64,000 bases of DNA, from assembly GCA_026225055.1 (NCBI GenBank), contig JAMFSA010000095.1, positions 1 to 64,000 on the forward strand. The letters are read 5' to 3'. Below the pieces are notes generated by a model, which saw only the letters and a program-made list of their open reading frames with translations, did not search any database and was not told the origin of the DNA. A program made the translations under genes and the position numbers. Shown one piece after another: positions 8,949 to 18,943 of this stretch (position 1 is its first letter; every line of letters begins with the position of its first letter). Source of the DNA: Mucilaginibacter xinganensis. GTDB taxonomy: Bacteria > Bacteroidota > Bacteroidia > Sphingobacteriales > Sphingobacteriaceae.

Positions 8949-10457
8949 TTACTTATTATCAGCATTATATTCATACACCGCGCCTTCGGGAAACGAGTAC
9001 AACATGGTTAATTTATGATTTTGCTGGATGTCTTTTAGGCCGATCAGCTCCGTGTTATTTAAATTATTAAACCAGATAAGATAATAGTGTTTAACTGAAT
9101 AAAAATGCGCTACTGTATTGGTAAAATAACGGTGTGGCAGTAAGGTTGCCGTAGTGCCGGTAAAGAAATACACAGCCTCGTCCGCATCGGAGTATTTGGG
9201 TACATCGGCTTTATATATATCCTTGTGTGTTTTTAAAAAGGTGATGAATTTCGAGGTATTCCAATCATCATCGGTGTAACCAGGTACACCGTAATCACCC
9301 TCATCATCATATCGCTGATAATCTTTTGCGCCTACCGAATACTCAAAGGCCAGCATTAGAATTACGAATGGGATAGCATATACCAGCTGTTTTTTTAGCT
9401 GTAAGCCATTTAATATATCAGGTACCCAACTGGTGCAGGCTATCAGCAAACAAACAAACATCGGCGACAGCAAACGACTGTTCAATGGCTCAAAGCGCGA
9501 CACACTGGCAAGCACAGGGATAAAAATACCATAGAACGCGGCGAACATAATAACGATGTTTTCCGTGGTGTTCATCTTGCGGTTGTAAGCCCGCCATGCT
9601 AACAAAGCCACCAGCGATAATAATATAATACATGCTATGGCTATAGCATACGGGTAAAAGGTATTAGGTAAGCCCATCCAATCACACATCACGGTCCCTG
9701 CATAATACAAGTTTTTGCTTAGCGGAGTTACGGCAGGCTCGCGGGTACCTGTGCTTAGGCCTGTTGAAAGGCGGTTCTTTATCAGGTTTAATACTAATAG
9801 TGAAATGGAGGAGAAGCCGAATATCAACACGTGCTGTATCTTTTTACGGATAACAAGCTGATCGTCCAGCAGCATCAGCAAGCCACCAGCGCCTATCAGT
9901 GTTACACCTGCATAGCGGGTTATGCAACTTATGGCAACCAACAGACTAAGCAGCCAAAGGCTTTTCATGGTATGCTTTAGCATGTAGTTGCGGTAAACCA
10001 GCACAAAGATGACTGTCTCCAGTATAAACAGTGTTTCAGACCATAAATAGGTGTAGATCTCGAGCAAGGCAGGGCTTAGCACCAATGCTATTAATATAAG
10101 CCACTTATAAATAAGGGAGTTTGATTTAAATTTTGATACGATATACCCGGCAGTAAATATTACAGCGGCGAATAGTAAACCATTGATATAAGGAGCGGCC
10201 GTAACTGTATCAACCCTTGAAATAAATAATACGATACTTAAAAAGAACGGATAAAAAACCGGGAAGAACACCAATGGCGAGCCATTGAACGTTAACAGCG
10301 AACCATGCTCATAAATATTACGGGCGGTACTGGCATACATTATTGAATCGGGCGATATGCCGATACCGCTGTATGCTGTATATAGGTGTATAGCATAAAA
10401 ACCAGCTATTGCTGCTAAAAGTGAATCGAGGTTTTTTAAGTATTTGGGTAAAGCCAT
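8949..10457 (-). CDS. Polytopic GT-C type glycosyltransferase-like membrane protein
   Basis: A 502-residue protein with about ten hydrophobic segments. The first ends near YTAYSGIGISPDSIMYASTARNIYEHGSLLTF (about 28-59), where an acidic residue in the first periplasmic loop (PDS) resembles the catalytic Asp region of GT39/GT83-like lipid-linked-sugar transferases. The C-terminal 120 residues are mostly soluble. Family members transfer sugars from polyprenyl-phosphate donors to lipids or proteins on the periplasmic face; donor and acceptor are unknown. It starts 8 bases after a heptose-phosphate phosphatase on the same strand, which suggests a cell-envelope glycan role, though this is inference. 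Confidence 0.7.
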   Translation of the reverse strand: MALPKYLKNLDSLLAAIAGFYAIHLYTAYSGIGISPDSIMYASTARNIYEHGSLLTFNGSPLVFFPVFYPFFLSIVLFISRVDTVTAAPYINGLLFAAVIFTAGYIVSKFKSNSLIYKWLILIALVLSPALLEIYTYLWSETLFILETVIFVLVYRNYMLKHTMKSLWLLSLLVAISCITRYAGVTLIGAGGLLMLLDDQLVIRKKIQHVLIFGFSSISLLVLNLIKNRLSTGLSTGTREPAVTPLSKNLYYAGTVMCDWMGLPNTFYPYAIAIACIILLSLVALLAWRAYNRKMNTTENIVIMFAAFYGIFIPVLASVSRFEPLNSRLLSPMFVCLLIACTSWVPDILNGLQLKKQLVYAIPFVILMLAFEYSVGAKDYQRYDDEGDYGVPGYTDDDWNTSKFITFLKTHKDIYKADVPKYSDADEAVYFFTGTTATLLPHRYFTNTVAHFYSVKHYYLIWFNNLNNTELIGLKDIQQNHKLTMLYSFPEGAVYEYNADNK

Positions 10458-10465
10458 GTATAATA

Positions 10466-10957
10466 TTACTTTATCAAATCTAATATCGTACTTATTGGTT
10501 GATCGCTGTCAATTAAAATTCCTTTTACCCCTGCGGCGGTGCCTGCTACTACATCGCGTTCCCTGTCGCCAATAAAATAAGATTGAGCAGGGTCAAGGTT
10601 ATATTTCTCAATTCCTCTTAATAATAAGCCCGGTTTTGGTTTGCGGCAATCGCACTCACCGGTAAAATCAGGGTGATGCGGGCAATAGAACATATCTGTA
10701 AACTCAACACCATGCGCAAGGTATTGTTTTCTGAGCTCTCCGTGCATTTTTGCCAGTTCATCTTCGGTATACCAGCCTTTAGCTAAGCCGCCCTGGTTGG
10801 TGGCAACTATCAGCAGATAGCCTTTATCCTGCAATGTTTTTAAGGCGTCAAAGTTATCGAGTATATGAAAATCTTCTATCCGGCGAACATAGTCGCCCAT
10901 TTCCTGGTTCAATACTCCATCGCGATCTAAAAAAACTGCTTTATTTTTTGCTGACAT
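10466..10957 (-). CDS. gmhB: D-glycero-D-manno-heptose 1,7-bisphosphate phosphatase-like HAD hydrolase
   Basis: A 163-residue HAD-IIIA phosphatase. Motif I is FLDRDGVLN with nucleophile Asp11 and acid/base Asp13. Motif II is VATNQGG (51-57), and motif IV is FIGDRERDV with Asp131. The zinc site CPHHPDFTGECDC supplies Cys92, His94, Cys102 and Cys104, diagnostic of the GmhB/HisB-N group. GmhB removes the C7 phosphate of heptose bisphosphate on the way to ADP- or GDP-heptose for surface polysaccharide. The gene symbol is by family resemblance; a related sugar bisphosphate is possible. It is directly upstream of the GT-C membrane protein. Confidence 0.85.
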   Translation of the reverse strand: MSAKNKAVFLDRDGVLNQEMGDYVRRIEDFHILDNFDALKTLQDKGYLLIVATNQGGLAKGWYTEDELAKMHGELRKQYLAHGVEFTDMFYCPHHPDFTGECDCRKPKPGLLLRGIEKYNLDPAQSYFIGDRERDVVAGTAAGVKGILIDSDQPISTILDLIK

Positions 10958-11414
10958 ACACCTTATCTATTTGCCGCAAAATTAATATTAATTACCATAT
11001 TCACTAAAGTTGGTATTAGCCCCGATAATCACCTTGATAATAGATGGGGGCGATGCCCGGTAGTGAATACAATGTAAATTAATTATGCCATTAATGTTAA
11101 GTTAATATAGCTAAAAGAGGTGATTGAGGAAACAAATAAAAAGAATAAAATAGTGCAAGTATTCCTAAAAGCGCATTTAAAACCCATCTAATTTGGTATA
11201 ATTGGGTGGGTTTGGAATAAAATTCTGTTTGATTTTATGATTTTAATTATGATTTTTTCAATAATAAACCCTTTATGTTTATCAAATTCTAAATTATAGC
11301 ATTTTTAGGAAGTGTAATTTTAAAATAATCCCAAAAATTAAGAAAAAATCGTAATTTTTTTTCATATTTTGTAACTTCGTAATTACACCTAGTTTTAAAC
11401 GGTTAGTTTTTACG
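10958..11414. other. AT-rich intergenic region upstream of gltB
   Basis: These 457 bases separate the divergent gmhB-like gene and gltB. The right half is especially AT-rich. An imperfect hairpin with AAACCCA and TGGGTTT arms lies around 11180-11212. A TATTTTG stretch near 11364-11371 resembles a Bacteroidota -7 element but lacks one base of TANNTTTG, so it is only a weak gltB promoter candidate. No ORF or RNA gene was recognised. Confidence 0.4.
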
Positions 11415-14400
11415 ATGAACCAAGATGATAGCCACCAGGGCCTCTATAGGCCAGAATTTGAACACGATTCCTGCGGGACAGGGTTTATAACCAACATTAA
11501 CGGACATAAGTCGAACAAGATTATTGATAATGCCCTTACCATGCTCGAGAATATGGAGCATAGAGGCGCGTGCGGATGTGACCCTGATAGCGGCGATGGC
11601 GCCGGTATACTAATTCAGTTACCCCATGAATTTTTAATGGAAGAATGCTCAAACCTTGAGATGAGCCTGCCTGAACCCGGCGAGTACGGTGTAGGGATGA
11701 TATTTTTTCCAAAAGATCCTTCAGTTAAGAAAGCCTGCCGTAATGTTATAACCAATGCCATTGAAAAGCTGGGTTTGCATAAATTAGGTTACCGTAAAGT
11801 TGCGGTAAACTCATCAGTTATTGGCGAAACCGCCCGTGCTGTTGAGCCTGATTGCGAGCAGCTGTTTATTTTAAGGCCGCACCATATTACTAATACTGAT
11901 GATTTTGAGCGTAAGCTATATGTATTAAGAAGATATATTAATAAAACCATCACCGAAACCATTAGCGGAGCGGCTGAGTACTTTTATTTTACCTCGCTAT
12001 CATGCAAAACTATAATCTATAAAGGCCAGCTAACTACTTACCAGCTGCGCAATTATTATGCTGATCTTTCTGATCCGCGTATTGCATCGGGCTTTGCCAT
12101 GATCCACTCGCGTTTCTCAACCAATACTTTCCCGTCATGGAAATTGGCGCAGCCATTCAGGCTGATCGCTCACAATGGCGAAATCAATACCCTGACAGGT
12201 AACCTTAACTGGTTCTACTCAGGCCTTAAATCATACGCTTCATCTTATTTTACCAATGATGAAATGGAGATGTTGTTGCCTGTGATTGATAACAACCAGT
12301 CGGATTCAGCGTGTTTGGATAACATCATCGAGATCCTTTTACACTCCGGCCGCTCATTACCACATGTAATGATGATGCTGGTGCCAGAGGCCTGGGATGG
12401 CAACGAGCAGATGGACCCGATAAAAAAGGCTTTCTATGAGTTCCACGCTACAATTATGGAACCATGGGATGGCCCCGCTGCCATAACCTTTACCGATGGT
12501 AAACTGGTAGGTGCTTTGTTAGACAGGAACGGTTTACGCCCATTACGCTATGTGATCACCAATGATGGCCGCGTAATTGCTGCATCTGAAGCTGGTGTTT
12601 TAACTATTGATGAGTCGACAGTTATTAAGAAAGGCCGTTTACAACCAGGCAAAATGTTGTTAATCGATACTGAAAAAGGTAAGATCATCACCGATGATGA
12701 AATTAAACATCAGATAGCATCGCGCCAGCCTTATGGCCGTTGGTTAGAGAACTATAAAATTAATTTAGGTGAACTTGCCGAACCACGTTTAGTATTTGCC
12801 GATCTGGCACCCGACGCGGTTTTCCGCTACCAACAGGTATTTGGTTATAGCCGTGAGGATATCGATACCATTATTAAGCCAATGGCTATTGATGGTAAAG
12901 AGCCGATCGGATCAATGGGTACTGATGTGCCTTTGGCGATATTATCTGATAAACCACAGCATTTATCAAGCTATTTTAAACAATACTTTGCCCAGGTTAC
13001 CAATCCGCCTATCGACCCAATACGTGAGCGTTTGGTAATGAGCTTGGCTACCTTTATAGGTAACAACGGCAATTTATTGGATGAAGATAAAATGCATTGC
13101 CATTGCGTAACGCTGAAACACCCGATATTGAAAAATCATCAGTTAGAAAAACTGAGAAGTATTGATACCGGCATGTTCCACGCTAAAACGCTGCAAACCT
13201 ACTTTAAGGCTGATGGCCTGCCGGGTTCAATGCAAAAAGGTATTGAGCGTGTGTGCCGTTATGCAGAGGATGCCGTTGATGATGGTTTCGAGGTATTGAT
13301 CTTATCAGACCGTGCTATCGATTCAGAGCATGCGCCTATCCCGTCGTTACTGGCTGTATCTGCCGTGCATCACCACCTGATCAAAAAAGGCCGCCGTGGT
13401 TCTGTAGGTCTGGTTGTTGAAGCAGGCGACGTTTGGGAAGTACACCACTTTGCTTGTTTACTGGCATTTGGCGCTACGGCTATTAACCCGTACCTGGCAC
13501 TATCAACCATTCAAACTGTTAAGAGAGATGGCAGCTTAGAAACCAGCCTTGATGAAAAATACTTATTAAAGAACTACGTAAAATCTGTAAATGATGGCTT
13601 GCTGAAGATCTTCTCAAAAATGGGGATCTCCACACTGCAATCATACCATGGTTCACAGATCTTCGAGATATTAGGATTGAACAAGGATGTTGTTAGCAAA
13701 TACTTCTGCGGGGCAGTAACCCGTATTGAAGGTTTGGGCCTTGATGAAATTGCCCGCGAATCACTTTGTAAACACAAAATAGGCTTTGGCAGCTCAAATA
13801 CGGAGAGCCATTTATTGCCTGAAGGTGGTATTTACCAATGGAAACGCCGCGGCGAAGCGCATTTGTTTAACCCAACAACTGTACATTTATTACAGCATGC
13901 AACCCGCAGTAACGATTACAATGTGTATAAAAACTATGCACGCGTAATTAACGAGCAGGGCGAAAAGCACTTCACTATCCGTGGCTTGCTTGACTTTACG
14001 CATCACCGCGAGGCTATCAACATAGATGAGGTTGAACCGGCTGAAAACATCATGAAACGCTTTGCAACAGGCGCCATGTCATTCGGGTCTATCTCGCATG
14101 AGGCACACAGCACTATGGCAATTGCCATGAACCGTATAGGCGGTAAAAGCAATACCGGCGAGGGTGGTGAGGATGAAATGCGCTATATAAAAATGGCTAA
14201 TGGCGATTCAATGCGCTCGGCTATTAAGCAAGTGGCGTCAGCACGTTTCGGGGTAACTTCAAACTACCTTACTAATGCTGATGAGCTGCAGATCAAGATG
14301 GCGCAGGGTGCAAAACCGGGCGAAGGCGGTCAGCTGCCGGGCCATAAGGTGGATGACTGGATCGCAAAAACCCGTCACTCAACACCGGGTGTAGGTTTGA

Positions 14401-15935
14401 TATCGCCGCCGCCGCACCACGATATTTATTCAATCGAGGATTTGGCGCAATTAATATTCGACCTTAAAAATGCTAACCGTGCCGCACGTATCAATGTTAA
14501 GTTGGTATCAAAAGCAGGGGTAGGTACTATAGCAGCTGGTGTTGCAAAAGCACATGCCGATGTTATCCTGATCGCCGGATATGACGGTGGTACAGGTGCA
14601 TCGCCAATAAGCTCTGTAAAACATGCAGGCTTACCATGGGAGCTTGGTTTATCTGAAGCACACCAAACACTGGTACGCAACAAACTGCGCAGCCGTGTGG
14701 TATTACAAACAGATGGCCAGTTAAAAACTGGTCGCGATTTGGCTATTGCAGCATTATTAGGCGCGGAAGAATGGGGTGTTGCAACTGCGGCCCTTGTAGC
14801 AGGCGGCTGTATCATGATGCGTAAATGTCACTTAAATACTTGCCCGGTAGGTGTTGCCACCCAGGATCCTGAATTAAGGAAACTATTCTCAGGCAAACCT
14901 GAGCACGTAGTAAACCTGTTCCGCTTTATGGCTGAGGAATTACGCGAGATAATGGCTGAATTAGGTTTCCGTACCATTAATGAAATGGTTGGCCGTGTTC
15001 AGTTCCTGAAAGTTAAAGACAACCTGCAAAACTGGAAAGCTAAAAAGATCGATCTTTCAGGCTTATTGCATCCGGTAACTAATGCCAAAGGTTTAACATT
15101 ATATAACAGCGAAAAACAGGATCATGGTATGGATGAGATCCTCGACTGGAAATTGTGGGAAGCTGCAAAACCTGCGCTTGAGGATAAAACACCGGTATTT
15201 GCGAGCTATGATGTGAAAAACACCGATCGCACACTAGGTACTTTACTTTCAAACGAGATCTCAAAGATCTATGGTTCAGCAGGCTTGCCTGATAATACCA
15301 TCAATATTAAATTCAAAGGTTCAGCCGGACAAAGTTTCGGCGCATTCACCACCAAAGGTATTGCCTTTGAACTGGAAGGCGAAGCCAATGACTATGTAGG
15401 TAAGGGATTATCCGGTGCACAACTGGCTATCTATCCGTCAGAAAAAGCAACTTTCACACCAGAGGATAACATCATCATTGGTAACGTTGCACTTTATGGC
15501 GCAACATCGGGTGAAGTATTTATAGGTGGTATGGCCGGCGAGCGTTTTGCCGTACGTAACTCAGGTGCAACTACAGTTGTTGAGGGTATAGGCGATCACG
15601 GTTGCGAGTACATGACCGGAGGCCGCGCGCTGATATTAGGAAAAACAGGCAGAAACTTTGCTGCAGGTATGAGCGGTGGTATTGCATGGGTTTATAACCC
15701 TGATAATACGTTCGCTGAAAACTGTAACATGGAAATGGTCGACCTTGATCCACTATCAATTAAAGACGAGGAGGAGATCCTTTCATTATTGCGCAAGCAC
15801 ATACAATTAACAGGCAGTAAAGTAGCTCAGGAGCTGTTGAACAACTGGAATAAAGTATCTACGCAATTTGTTAAGGTATATCCAAAAGAGTATAAAAAAG
15901 TTTTAGAAAAATTACAATATCAAACTGTAAGCTAA
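11415..15935 (+). CDS. gltB: Glutamate synthase, large subunit
   Basis: Alpha subunit of NADPH-GOGAT, which makes two glutamates from glutamine and 2-oxoglutarate. The 1506 residues match the family. The glutaminase domain starts after a short propeptide in EHDSCGTGF, so Cys20 should become the N-terminal nucleophile after processing. The central and FMN-binding synthase domains contain GEGGEDEMRY, AQGAKPGEGGQLPGHKV and IAGYDGGTGASP. A cysteine cluster CIMMRKCHLNTCPVG supplies the 3Fe-4S ligands. The C-terminal GXGXG beta-helix domain is present (for example GDHGCEYMTGGRALILG). gltD follows 2 bases later. Confidence 0.98.
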   Translation: MNQDDSHQGLYRPEFEHDSCGTGFITNINGHKSNKIIDNALTMLENMEHRGACGCDPDSGDGAGILIQLPHEFLMEECSNLEMSLPEPGEYGVGMIFFPKDPSVKKACRNVITNAIEKLGLHKLGYRKVAVNSSVIGETARAVEPDCEQLFILRPHHITNTDDFERKLYVLRRYINKTITETISGAAEYFYFTSLSCKTIIYKGQLTTYQLRNYYADLSDPRIASGFAMIHSRFSTNTFPSWKLAQPFRLIAHNGEINTLTGNLNWFYSGLKSYASSYFTNDEMEMLLPVIDNNQSDSACLDNIIEILLHSGRSLPHVMMMLVPEAWDGNEQMDPIKKAFYEFHATIMEPWDGPAAITFTDGKLVGALLDRNGLRPLRYVITNDGRVIAASEAGVLTIDESTVIKKGRLQPGKMLLIDTEKGKIITDDEIKHQIASRQPYGRWLENYKINLGELAEPRLVFADLAPDAVFRYQQVFGYSREDIDTIIKPMAIDGKEPIGSMGTDVPLAILSDKPQHLSSYFKQYFAQVTNPPIDPIRERLVMSLATFIGNNGNLLDEDKMHCHCVTLKHPILKNHQLEKLRSIDTGMFHAKTLQTYFKADGLPGSMQKGIERVCRYAEDAVDDGFEVLILSDRAIDSEHAPIPSLLAVSAVHHHLIKKGRRGSVGLVVEAGDVWEVHHFACLLAFGATAINPYLALSTIQTVKRDGSLETSLDEKYLLKNYVKSVNDGLLKIFSKMGISTLQSYHGSQIFEILGLNKDVVSKYFCGAVTRIEGLGLDEIARESLCKHKIGFGSSNTESHLLPEGGIYQWKRRGEAHLFNPTTVHLLQHATRSNDYNVYKNYARVINEQGEKHFTIRGLLDFTHHREAINIDEVEPAENIMKRFATGAMSFGSISHEAHSTMAIAMNRIGGKSNTGEGGEDEMRYIKMANGDSMRSAIKQVASARFGVTSNYLTNADELQIKMAQGAKPGEGGQLPGHKVDDWIAKTRHSTPGVGLISPPPHHDIYSIEDLAQLIFDLKNANRAARINVKLVSKAGVGTIAAGVAKAHADVILIAGYDGGTGASPISSVKHAGLPWELGLSEAHQTLVRNKLRSRVVLQTDGQLKTGRDLAIAALLGAEEWGVATAALVAGGCIMMRKCHLNTCPVGVATQDPELRKLFSGKPEHVVNLFRFMAEELREIMAELGFRTINEMVGRVQFLKVKDNLQNWKAKKIDLSGLLHPVTNAKGLTLYNSEKQDHGMDEILDWKLWEAAKPALEDKTPVFASYDVKNTDRTLGTLLSNEISKIYGSAGLPDNTINIKFKGSAGQSFGAFTTKGIAFELEGEANDYVGKGLSGAQLAIYPSEKATFTPEDNIIIGNVALYGATSGEVFIGGMAGERFAVRNSGATTVVEGIGDHGCEYMTGGRALILGKTGRNFAAGMSGGIAWVYNPDNTFAENCNMEMVDLDPLSIKDEEEILSLLRKHIQLTGSKVAQELLNNWNKVSTQFVKVYPKEYKKVLEKLQYQTVS

Positions 15936-15937
15936 GA

Positions 15938-17416
15938 ATGGGAAAAGTAACAGGATTCCAGGAGTTTAATAGGGAACTCCCTGAAAAAGTATCACCTGCA
16001 GAACGTGTTAAAAATTATAATGAGTTTGTTGGGCTATATTCTGATGAGAAATTAAACCAGCAATCTGCAAGGTGTATGAACTGCGGCATTCCGTTCTGTC
16101 ATTCAGGCTGCCCGCTGGGTAACATCATCCCTGAGTTTAACGATGCCGTTTATCGTAAAAACTGGGAAGAAGCTTACCAGATATTATCATCAACCAATAA
16201 CTTTCCGGAGTTTACCGGCAGAATTTGCCCTGCTCCGTGCGAGTCGGCCTGTGTGCTGGGTATAAACAAACCGGCAGTTGCCATTGAGGAAATTGAAAAG
16301 CATATTATTGAAATAGCTTACGCTAACAACCTGGTTAAACCAACAGCACCTGTTATTAAAACAGGTAAAAAGGTTGCGGTTATAGGCTCTGGTCCGGCCG
16401 GACTGGCTGCCGCTGCGCAATTAAGCAAAGCAGGCCACGCGGTTACCGTTTACGAACGCGACGATAAAGCAGGTGGTTTATTACGTTACGGGATCCCTGA
16501 TTTTAAGCTGGAAAAATGGATCATCGACCGCCGTATACAGGTAATGGAAGAGGATGGCGTTGAGTTTAAATATAATGTGGAAGTAGGTAAAGATCTTTCA
16601 GCCGATGAAGTATTGCGCAGCCATGATGCGGTGGTATTGAGCGGTGGTTCAACCATTCCGCGTGATTTACCTATGCCGGGCAGGGAGTTGAAAGGTATCC
16701 ATTTCGCGATGGACTTTTTGAAACAGCAAAACAAACGTGTTGGCGACAGCAAATTTGATACAGAAGATATTTTTGCAACAGGCAAAGATGTAGTAGTAAT
16801 TGGTGGCGGTGATACCGGCTCTGATTGCGTGGGTACATCAAACCGCCAGGGTGCAGCATCGGTTAAACAGTTTGAGGTGATGTTTAGGCCGCCTGAGGCA
16901 CGTACGCAACACATGCCATGGCCAACATTCCCAATGGTGTTAAAGGTTACCAGCTCGCATGAGGAAGGTGCCGATCGTTATTGGGGTATCAACACAAAAG
17001 AGTTTTTAGGTGATGCCGATGGCAACTTAAGGGCTATTAAAGTAACCGACGTTAACTGGGAACTTGATGTACTGGGTCGCCCGGTAAAATTCACTGAAGT
17101 TGAAGGTTCTGAGCGTGAGATACCTTGCCAAAGGGTTTTCCTGGCGATGGGTTTCTTACATCCGCAGCATGAAGGTTTGCTTAAAAAATTAGGCGTTGAC
17201 CTTGATGTGCGCAAAAACGTAAATGCTAATGATGTTACTTACCGTACCAACGTAAGTAAAGTGTTTTCAGCAGGCGATATGCGCAGGGGACAATCACTGG
17301 TAGTTTGGGCGATATCCGAAGGCCGTGAATGTGCCCGTAAAGTAGATGAGTTCCTGATGGGGCACTCTACCTTAGAAAGCAAGGACGCTGTAAATATGTT
17401 CGAACAGGTTTTTTAA
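15938..17416 (+). CDS. gltD: Glutamate synthase, small subunit
   Basis: Beta subunit of GOGAT that takes electrons from NADPH to FAD and passes them via 4Fe-4S clusters to GltB. The 492 residues show the two N-terminal cysteine clusters CMNCGIPFCHSGCPLG (about 47-62) and CPAPCESAC (about 95-104). An FAD dinucleotide site GSGPAGLAAAAQLSKAG follows at about 150, an NADP site VVIGGGDTGSDCVGT near 287, and the C-terminal FAD motif SAGDMRRGQSLVVWAISEGR. The 2-base spacing to gltB indicates translational coupling in a gltBD operon that ends in the hairpin at 17472. Confidence 0.98.
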   Translation: MGKVTGFQEFNRELPEKVSPAERVKNYNEFVGLYSDEKLNQQSARCMNCGIPFCHSGCPLGNIIPEFNDAVYRKNWEEAYQILSSTNNFPEFTGRICPAPCESACVLGINKPAVAIEEIEKHIIEIAYANNLVKPTAPVIKTGKKVAVIGSGPAGLAAAAQLSKAGHAVTVYERDDKAGGLLRYGIPDFKLEKWIIDRRIQVMEEDGVEFKYNVEVGKDLSADEVLRSHDAVVLSGGSTIPRDLPMPGRELKGIHFAMDFLKQQNKRVGDSKFDTEDIFATGKDVVVIGGGDTGSDCVGTSNRQGAASVKQFEVMFRPPEARTQHMPWPTFPMVLKVTSSHEEGADRYWGINTKEFLGDADGNLRAIKVTDVNWELDVLGRPVKFTEVEGSEREIPCQRVFLAMGFLHPQHEGLLKKLGVDLDVRKNVNANDVTYRTNVSKVFSAGDMRRGQSLVVWAISEGRECARKVDEFLMGHSTLESKDAVNMFEQVF

Positions 17417-17471
17417 GCCCCTAACTCCTAAAAGGAAGAATAATACGCAGCCTTTATTAACCAATCATATC

Positions 17472-17497
17472 AAGCCGGATGTATGTCCGGCTTTTTT
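17472..17497 (+). terminator. Rho-independent terminator of gltBD
   Basis: Arms AAGCCGGA (17472-17479) and TCCGGCTT (17486-17493) form a GC-rich stem with a 6-base loop, followed by a run of six T residues. It sits 55 bases after the gltD stop. Confidence 0.9.
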
Positions 17498-17576
17498 GTT
17501 GAATAAATTATTTATAGAAAACTTTGTACCTTACCTTAAAATTGAAACCCTAAATAATTAATTGCAATACCATATA

Positions 17577-18461
17577 ATGGGAAGAAAGAAATCAATTAGT
17601 AATATACCTTCTTATGATGAATTAATAGTTCCTACTGTTAAAGCCTTAATAAAATTAGGCGGCTCAGGGACTATAGAGGAAATTAACAATAAGGTGTATG
17701 AGATAACAATGATGCCGGAAAGTATAATTCAAATTCCACATGGAGAAGAAGGCACAATTAATGAGGTTGAATACCGTCTTGCATGGAGTAGAACATATCT
17801 TAAAAAGTTTGGGTTATTAGAAAATTCTTCCAGAGGCATTTGGGCTTTATCTAAATCTGATATAGATGTTTCAAAGCTTAATCATATAGAAATAGTTAAG
17901 ACTGTAAGAGATCAAAATAGAGATACTCAAACTAAAGTCAAAAGCAAAATAACTATCGGTGATGTTGAAAATGAAATTGAACAAGAGGTCTATAACTCGG
18001 AAGAATGGAAAGAACAATTACTAAATATATTATATAAAATTACACCAGCCGCATTTGAAAGATTAGCACAAAGACTTTTACGTGAAAGTGGCTTTTTTCA
18101 AGTTGAAGTAACGGGAAAAGTAGGAGACGGGGGTATTGATGGAAAGGGTATTGTTCGAGTAAGTGGACTATTAAGTTTTCATGTTATCTTTCAATGTAAA
18201 CGTTATAAAGGATCAGTTACTCCAAGCCAAATAAGAGATTTTAGAGGAGCTATGCAAGGACGTGCAGACAAGGGGCTTGTAATAACTACGGGAACATTTA
18301 CGAGAGAAGCAATTAAAGAGGCAACAAGAGATGGGGCGCCACCGATTGATCTTATAGATGGTGAATTGCTTTGCGATAAATTAAAAGAGCTTAAACTAGG
18401 TGTAGATACTCAATTAACTGAAACTGTAAGTATAAAAAATGAATGGTTTGGTAATTTATAA
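17577..18461 (+). CDS. mrr: Mrr-family (type IV) restriction endonuclease
   Basis: A 294-residue protein from the ATG at 17577; a TTG five codons earlier is in frame but less likely. Residues about 10-100 form the Mrr N-terminal winged-helix domain. The C-terminal catalytic domain has the PD-(D/E)xK variant: RLLRESGFFQVEVTGKVGDGGIDG, then VIFQCKRYKG, giving an Asp near 188, Gln206 and Lys208 in the Mrr D-QxK pattern, followed by RDFRGAMQGRADKGLVITTG. Mrr enzymes cut modified DNA, so no partner methylase is needed, and none is seen here. By eye the gene is more AT-rich and uses more AGA and ATA codons than its neighbours, and it is bounded by terminators on both sides, which suggests lateral transfer. 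Confidence 0.9.
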   Translation: MGRKKSISNIPSYDELIVPTVKALIKLGGSGTIEEINNKVYEITMMPESIIQIPHGEEGTINEVEYRLAWSRTYLKKFGLLENSSRGIWALSKSDIDVSKLNHIEIVKTVRDQNRDTQTKVKSKITIGDVENEIEQEVYNSEEWKEQLLNILYKITPAAFERLAQRLLRESGFFQVEVTGKVGDGGIDGKGIVRVSGLLSFHVIFQCKRYKGSVTPSQIRDFRGAMQGRADKGLVITTGTFTREAIKEATRDGAPPIDLIDGELLCDKLKELKLGVDTQLTETVSIKNEWFGNL

Positions 18462-18467
18462 AGAATG

Positions 18468-18500
18468 AAACTTACGAAGTTTTTAAAACTTCGTAAGTTT
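18468..18500. terminator. Bidirectional terminator between mrr and the SRPBCC gene
   Basis: Perfect 15-bp arms AAACTTACGAAGTTT (18468-18482) and AAACTTCGTAAGTTT (18486-18500) with a 3-base centre, ending in T-rich sequence. It lies between convergent genes and can serve both strands. Confidence 0.8.
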
Positions 18501-18511
18501 TGTGCCGCTTC

Positions 18512-18937
18512 TTATTTCTCCAGATATTCCTTCAGCGAGGTTCCTGTAATATATGTCCAGCCTTTGGAGAAGCTTTCTTTTGAAAAATCTTTATTGTCTT
18601 GCGGGAAGGTTTCGAGGCCTGTGTGGGTGAGTTTTAAATGCGTTTTGTCACCCTCATCAAATAATTCCCAGGTTACATACGTTTCGCCCGGGTAATCTTG
18701 ATATACCCAGCTATGAGTAAGTTTTTTGCCTGGAATAACTTCAGTCACTTCGCAAAGGTGGATATAAGTTTTTTCTTTTGAACCGCCCTCGAAAGTGAAT
18801 TTAAAACCGATTTCAGGTTTAAAATCTTTTAGTGTGAAGTACCATTCCTTCATCTTGTTATGATCAGTTAATGCCGACCACACTTTGCCGATTGGGGCGT
18901 TATAGGTTTGTTCAATTACAAATGGTTGTGTACTCAT
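18512..18937 (-). CDS. SRPBCC/AHSA1-domain protein
   Basis: A 141-residue START-like helix-grip protein. It opens with MSTQPFVIEQTYNAPIGKVWSALTDHNKMKEWYF, the usual first strand and helix of the AHSA1 (activator of Hsp90 ATPase homologue) family. GETYVTWELFDEGDKTHLKLTHTGLE and a C-terminal helix KGWTYITGTSLKEYLEK follow. These proteins bind hydrophobic ligands in a cavity and usually have no assigned substrate. It is 6 bases downstream of the RNA methylase stop, so the two may share a transcript. Confidence 0.85.
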   Translation of the reverse strand: MSTQPFVIEQTYNAPIGKVWSALTDHNKMKEWYFTLKDFKPEIGFKFTFEGGSKEKTYIHLCEVTEVIPGKKLTHSWVYQDYPGETYVTWELFDEGDKTHLKLTHTGLETFPQDNKDFSKESFSKGWTYITGTSLKEYLEK

Positions 18938-18943
18938 AATATT

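Noticed and set aside
10958..11414. Search for an RNA gene or riboswitch upstream of gltB
   Set aside because: Only a weak AAACCCA/TGGGTTT hairpin was seen, with no recognisable riboswitch core or tRNA-like fold.
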